Origin: Candidatus Onthoplasma faecigallinarum
GTDB taxonomy: Bacteria > Bacillota > Clostridia > Christensenellales > UBA1242
DNA: 37,802 bases
Direction of reading: 5' to 3'
NCBI GenBank assembly: GCA_018715225.1
Contig: DVMB01000057.1
Location: 1 to 37,802, forward strand
Shown one piece after another: positions 35,525 to 37,802 of this stretch. How positions within the stretch are numbered: position 1 is the stretch's first letter; every line of letters begins with the position of its first letter. The translations under genes were made by a program, and so were the position numbers. A model generated the notes under the pieces. The model searched no databases. It had not been told where the DNA came from and worked only from the letters and a program-made list of their open reading frames with translations.

Positions 35525-35764
35525 TTATTGATTGTTTTGCAAATGGGTATAAACTGCATTTGCTGATAGGTTTGAAAAGTTACCATTTGTTTCGGCAAAG
35601 GCTTTTAAATCATGAGCAAGAAGAAAAGATATTTTCTCTATCTGCTTTGAGTTTAAATTGACTTTACCTAATTTTAGTTCGTGTGAATTAAAATCAAAAA
35701 CGGCAGTGTTTTCATCTATATCTTTACAATCAATAAAGCATTGATTGTTATTCGTTTTTATCAT
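35525..35764 (-). CDS. Small hypothetical protein upstream of the DUF4062 gene
   Basis: A 79-residue soluble protein with two Cys near the N-terminus (QCFIDCKD), a likely beta start (ENTAVFDFNSHELKLGKVNL) and a helical end. No family recognised. Weak ribosome binding site (AGTAAGT). It could be a partner or antitoxin-like regulator of the DUF4062 gene 97 bp downstream, purely from position. Confidence 0.5.
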   Translation of the reverse strand: MIKTNNNQCFIDCKDIDENTAVFDFNSHELKLGKVNLNSKQIEKISFLLAHDLKAFAETNGNFSNLSANAVYTHLQNNQ

Positions 35765-35864
35765 AATTACTTACTAAAAAGCGAATAACACCAAAGAACA
35801 CTTGGACTATTTAAAGTCCATAATTATTATAACATTTTTCTTTTCAATTTTCTACATTTTCGAC

Positions 35865-35892
35865 AAAAAAAGACAAGTGGGTATCCCACTTG
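35865..35892 (-). terminator. Terminator after the restriction gene
   Basis: CAAGTGGG (35874-35881), TAT loop and CCCACTTG (35885-35892); on the minus strand it is followed by TCTTTTTTT. Placed to end the C-R transcript. Confidence 0.8.
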
Positions 35893-35899
35893 GTCTAAT

Positions 35900-36011
35900 A
35901 AGGGGAAATGACTCAAAATTGAAACTTTGACTTTTTAGGGGTGAATCATCAGAAAGACTTATAATATAAGGCTTCTTTACACTTAAAAAACGATTTTGAG
36001 TCTATTTCCTT
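35900..36011. repeat. Long imperfect inverted repeat with internal palindrome (possible structured RNA)
   Basis: 35900-35921 pairs with 35991-36011: 12 bp (GACTCAAAATTG/CGATTTTGAGTC), one bulged T, then about 8 more bp. The three non-Watson-Crick pairs are G-U if the plus strand is transcribed, but A-C on the minus strand. Inside lies CTTATAATATAAG, a palindrome that extends into GAAAGAC/GGCTTC (35951-35976). A TTGGAC/17/TATTAT plus-strand promoter is possible around 35811-35839. Origin and function unknown. Confidence 0.45.
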
Positions 36012-36038
36012 ATCCTGCTTCTAATAAATATATAATTT

Positions 36039-36647
36039 TTAATCAAGAAAAGGTTTTAATTTTTCATTAAAATGCTTTAAAAGATCTTCTCCAGATTGTC
36101 CTGGTCTCCACATAAAATAATTATCCTGATATTTATCATACCAAAACATAATTTCTCTAACTCTTTTAGGATCTCTTGTAATGTCGCCTTGAAAAACCAC
36201 CCAAAAAGGGAGTATTCTTTCATCTGTTATGTTACTAACTTTTCTATATGCTTTTATTAATCCTGGAGTAAATAATTTACATGATCTTTCATTTGCATTA
36301 CCTCGTCCAGCACTAGGATTTTTGCCTTCAACCCAACCATCTTGTCTTTTTATTTCCCCAAATAATATTTTATGAGTTTCACAATTTTCTATTGCGAAAT
36401 CGGGGGATACTCCCCATTTGGTATCTTCTAATTTTATATTAGGATTATAAATAACTGATTTTACAGAATCAGGTATTTCAACTGTGGCATATAAATTTTT
36501 CAAATGCTTTGGTTGTCTATATAGTTTATATTTGGTACCTTTAAATGCATTTTCAAAAACTTCATATAAATTTTGTTCTGCATTGCTAGCAAGCATTCCA
36601 GCATCTTTTTCCCAATTTGATCTTCCACTTAATGCGATTTTTCCCAT
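36039..36647 (-). CDS. MunI-like type II restriction endonuclease (predicted CAATTG)
   Basis: A 202-residue orthologue of R.MunI, with the same length as I recall for MunI. The active-site triad falls at the same numbers: Asp83 (WGVSPDFAIE), Glu98 and Lys100 (FGEIKRQDG). The recognition segment AGRGNANERSCK carries Arg115 and the GNAxER element that MunI shares with EcoRI. PGLIKAYRKVSNITDE and GDITRDPKRVREI are also preserved. Predicted to cut C/AATTG. The start is the ATG at 36647, with AAGGAGTATATT in front; the reading from 36680 overlaps the controller gene. Encoded 10 bp after the C gene, forming a C-R operon. Confidence 0.95.
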   Translation of the reverse strand: MGKIALSGRSNWEKDAGMLASNAEQNLYEVFENAFKGTKYKLYRQPKHLKNLYATVEIPDSVKSVIYNPNIKLEDTKWGVSPDFAIENCETHKILFGEIKRQDGWVEGKNPSAGRGNANERSCKLFTPGLIKAYRKVSNITDERILPFWVVFQGDITRDPKRVREIMFWYDKYQDNYFMWRPGQSGEDLLKHFNEKLKPFLD

Positions 36648-36657
36648 AATATACTCC

Positions 36658-36876
36658 TTATTCGTTTTCAATATTTTCAAATAATTCCGATAACGTTATT
36701 TTTAAACCCTTTGCAATTTTTTCAATATTTATTAAAGAGACGTTTCTATTACCATTTTCTATTGAAGAATAATAGGTCCTATCCATCCCTATCAAATATG
36801 CAAAGTTTTCTTGACTTAGATCTGTTTTTTCTTTTCGTAATTTTTTTATTCGTTTACCAAATTTTTCTTTAATCAT
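36658..36876 (-). CDS. Restriction-modification controller protein (C protein)
   Basis: A 72-residue XRE-type helix-turn-helix regulator of the controller family (usual length about 80). The helix-turn-helix is LSQENFAYLIGMDRTYYSSIENGNRNVS (about residues 20-47); the C-terminal dimerisation helices are INIEKIAKGLKITLSELFE. C proteins activate and then repress the C-R promoter, which delays endonuclease synthesis when the system enters a new host. AGAGG precedes the start. A C-box lies 45 bp upstream, overlapping the -35. Confidence 0.92.
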   Translation of the reverse strand: MIKEKFGKRIKKLRKEKTDLSQENFAYLIGMDRTYYSSIENGNRNVSLINIEKIAKGLKITLSELFENIENE

Positions 36877-36900
36877 AAAAACCTCTATTAATTATAGTTA

Positions 36901-36929
36901 ATTGTAGCATATTTGTTTTTTATAAACAA
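36901..36929 (-). promoter_or_regulatory. Promoter of the C-R operon
   Basis: TTGTTT (36924-36929), 17 nt, TACAAT (36901-36906), 24 nt upstream of the C start. The weak -35 overlaps the C-box, the typical layout for activator/repressor control. Confidence 0.65.
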
Positions 36930-36944
36930 CGGACTATAAGCAAC
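36921..36944 (-). promoter_or_regulatory. C-box operator
   Basis: Minus strand GTTGCTTATAGTCCGTTGTT. The CTTATAGTCCGT core matches the operator consensus of controller proteins (ACTTATAGTCCGTG). Position between the divergent M and C-R genes supports the call. The right half, TTTATAAA, is less well conserved. Confidence 0.75.
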
Positions 36945-36950
36945 AATTTA

Positions 36951-36979
36951 TTGACAAAAGTTTTTGTTTGTGATATTAT
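36951..36979 (+). promoter_or_regulatory. Promoter of the methyltransferase gene
   Basis: TTGACA (36951-36956), 17 nt, TATTAT (36974-36979) with a TG extension, followed by AAGGAG before the ATG at 36999. Much stronger than the C-R promoter, as expected for a system that must methylate first. Confidence 0.75.
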
Positions 36980-36998
36980 ATAAAATAAGGAGTTCAGT

Positions 36999-37697
36999 AT
37001 GAGTGAAGACGTTACAGCATATTCAATATATAGTAAAAAAGCTAGAAATAATACAAAAATAAATCCCTTAAAAGATTTGTTTCCAGAATTACCTGATAAA
37101 AAATATCAAGTTATATATGCCGATCCTCCATGGGATTATGGTGGGAAGTTACAATATGACAAATCTACAATAAAAGGTGAAAATATCGGTTTTAAGAAAG
37201 ATATTTTTATAAGCTCTGCCTCTTTTAAATATCCTACTCTAAAATTAAAAGAATTAATGATGTTAGATGTTGATAAAATTGCAGATAAAGATTGCATATT
37301 GTTTATGTGGACTACAGGACCTCAAATGTCTAACTCAATTAAATTGGGAGAATCTTGGGGCTTTGAATATAAAACGGTTGCATTTGTGTGGGATAAAATG
37401 GTTCATAACCCTGGCAGATATACTCTATCACAAACTGAATTTGTTTTGGCATTTAAAAAGGGAAAATTTCCTTTGCCAAGAGGAGCACGTAACATAAAAC
37501 AGCTTATAAGCATACATCGTGGGAAACATAGTGAAAAACCAATAGAAGTAATTGAAGGCATTACAAAAATGTTTCCTAGTCAAGATAAGATTGAATTGTT
37601 TGCAAGGAAAAACTACAATAATTGGGATAATTGGGGATTGGAAATTCCCGATTCTAAAATAACTATTCCTACTATCAATGATTTAAAAGATAATTAA
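36999..37697 (+). CDS. MunI-like DNA adenine methyltransferase (MT-A70 family)
   Basis: A 232-residue N6-adenine methyltransferase. The catalytic motif is DPPW at residues 42-45 (VIYADPPWDYGGK). Other MT-A70 parts are CILFMWTTGPQMSNSIKLGESWGFEYKTVAFVW, then GRYTLSQTEFVLAFKKG, and the SAM-binding HSEKPIEVIEGITKMFP near the end. Predicted to protect CAATTG against the neighbouring endonuclease. It is divergently transcribed from C-R, with a strong promoter and AAGGAG. Standard-length and intact. Confidence 0.93.
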   Translation: MSEDVTAYSIYSKKARNNTKINPLKDLFPELPDKKYQVIYADPPWDYGGKLQYDKSTIKGENIGFKKDIFISSASFKYPTLKLKELMMLDVDKIADKDCILFMWTTGPQMSNSIKLGESWGFEYKTVAFVWDKMVHNPGRYTLSQTEFVLAFKKGKFPLPRGARNIKQLISIHRGKHSEKPIEVIEGITKMFPSQDKIELFARKNYNNWDNWGLEIPDSKITIPTINDLKDN

Positions 37698-37759
37698 ATT
37701 ATAATAAATTTTTTTTAATTTTTATATCTTATGTTTCTAAAAATCAAAAGGAGTAATTC

Positions 37760-37802
37760 ATGAACAAAGCTGTTATATATGCAAGATATTCAAGTGATAG
37801 TC
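37760..37802 (+). CDS. Large serine recombinase, N-terminus only (cut by window edge)
   Basis: The first 14 codons, MNKAVIYARYSSDS, behind AAGGAGTAATTC. This is the typical start of resolvase/large serine recombinases: beta strand AVIYARYS with the catalytic Ser in the YARYSS motif. The rest lies outside the window. It suggests that the restriction system travels on an integrative element; no attachment site is identifiable here. Confidence 0.7.
   Translation, partial: MNKAVIYARYSSDS

Overview
The window looks like part of a low-GC, Gram-positive (Bacillota) chromosome. It carries a real spoIVA gene (492 codons, the same length as the Bacillus subtilis protein), the FloA/NfeD membrane pair, lgt, acpS, recX, rubrerythrin and AGGAG-type ribosome binding sites. 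The genetic code is standard, with TGA used as a stop. A strictly or mostly anaerobic, uncultured spore-forming lineage is plausible, but I cannot name a genus from sequence alone.

Layout. (1) 1-1851: the 5' two thirds of a 23S rRNA gene on the minus strand. It has its own promoter and no 16S gene upstream, so the rRNA genes are unlinked here. (2) 2.4-11.1 kb: a minus-strand block with a zinc-ribbon protein, NfeD, FloA and a membrane-anchored partner; an 8-oxoguanine glycosylase; two related small membrane-anchor proteins, one with a long histone-H1-like tail; SpoIVA behind a SigE-like promoter; then lgt, a membrane protein and a DivIVA-like coiled-coil protein. (3) 11.4-23.3 kb: mainly plus-strand housekeeping genes: glmM, ung, ileS, enolase and CMP kinase, then a large unknown membrane protein. 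A minus-strand recX / acpS / hypothetical group is embedded among them. (4) 23.4-33.9 kb: rubrerythrin, RarA, GAPDH, a family-6-like DNA glycosylase, a permuted papain-fold hydrolase, a ferritin-like protein, unknown proteins and a lipoprotein. (5) 33.9-37.8 kb: an accessory segment after a 580-bp gene-free spacer. It has a DUF4062 protein, a complete MunI-like restriction-modification system (R, controller C, divergent M) and the first codons of a large serine recombinase cut by the window edge.

The most notable points are these. At least seven genes start exactly 6 nt after a -10 hexamer, so the predicted +1 is the A of the ATG, which implies widespread leaderless mRNAs. IleRS carries a rearranged first signature motif, GLHH in place of HxGH, and is preceded by a promoter-RNA-terminator unit with two mutually exclusive stems. 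The restriction system is a near full-length MunI orthologue with a recognisable C-box over its own promoter, next to a recombinase. A membrane-anchored lysine/threonine/alanine-rich protein and its 68-residue neighbour share an anchor module.

How the genes fit together: DNA repair is over-represented (Ogg, Ung, HDG, RecX, RarA), and several of these genes use the leaderless-type promoter. Genes expected to be highly expressed (enolase, GAPDH, ileS, rubrerythrin, the 742-residue protein) have strong -35/-10 promoters and purine-rich ribosome binding sites. All calls come from reading the sequence; no database search was run.
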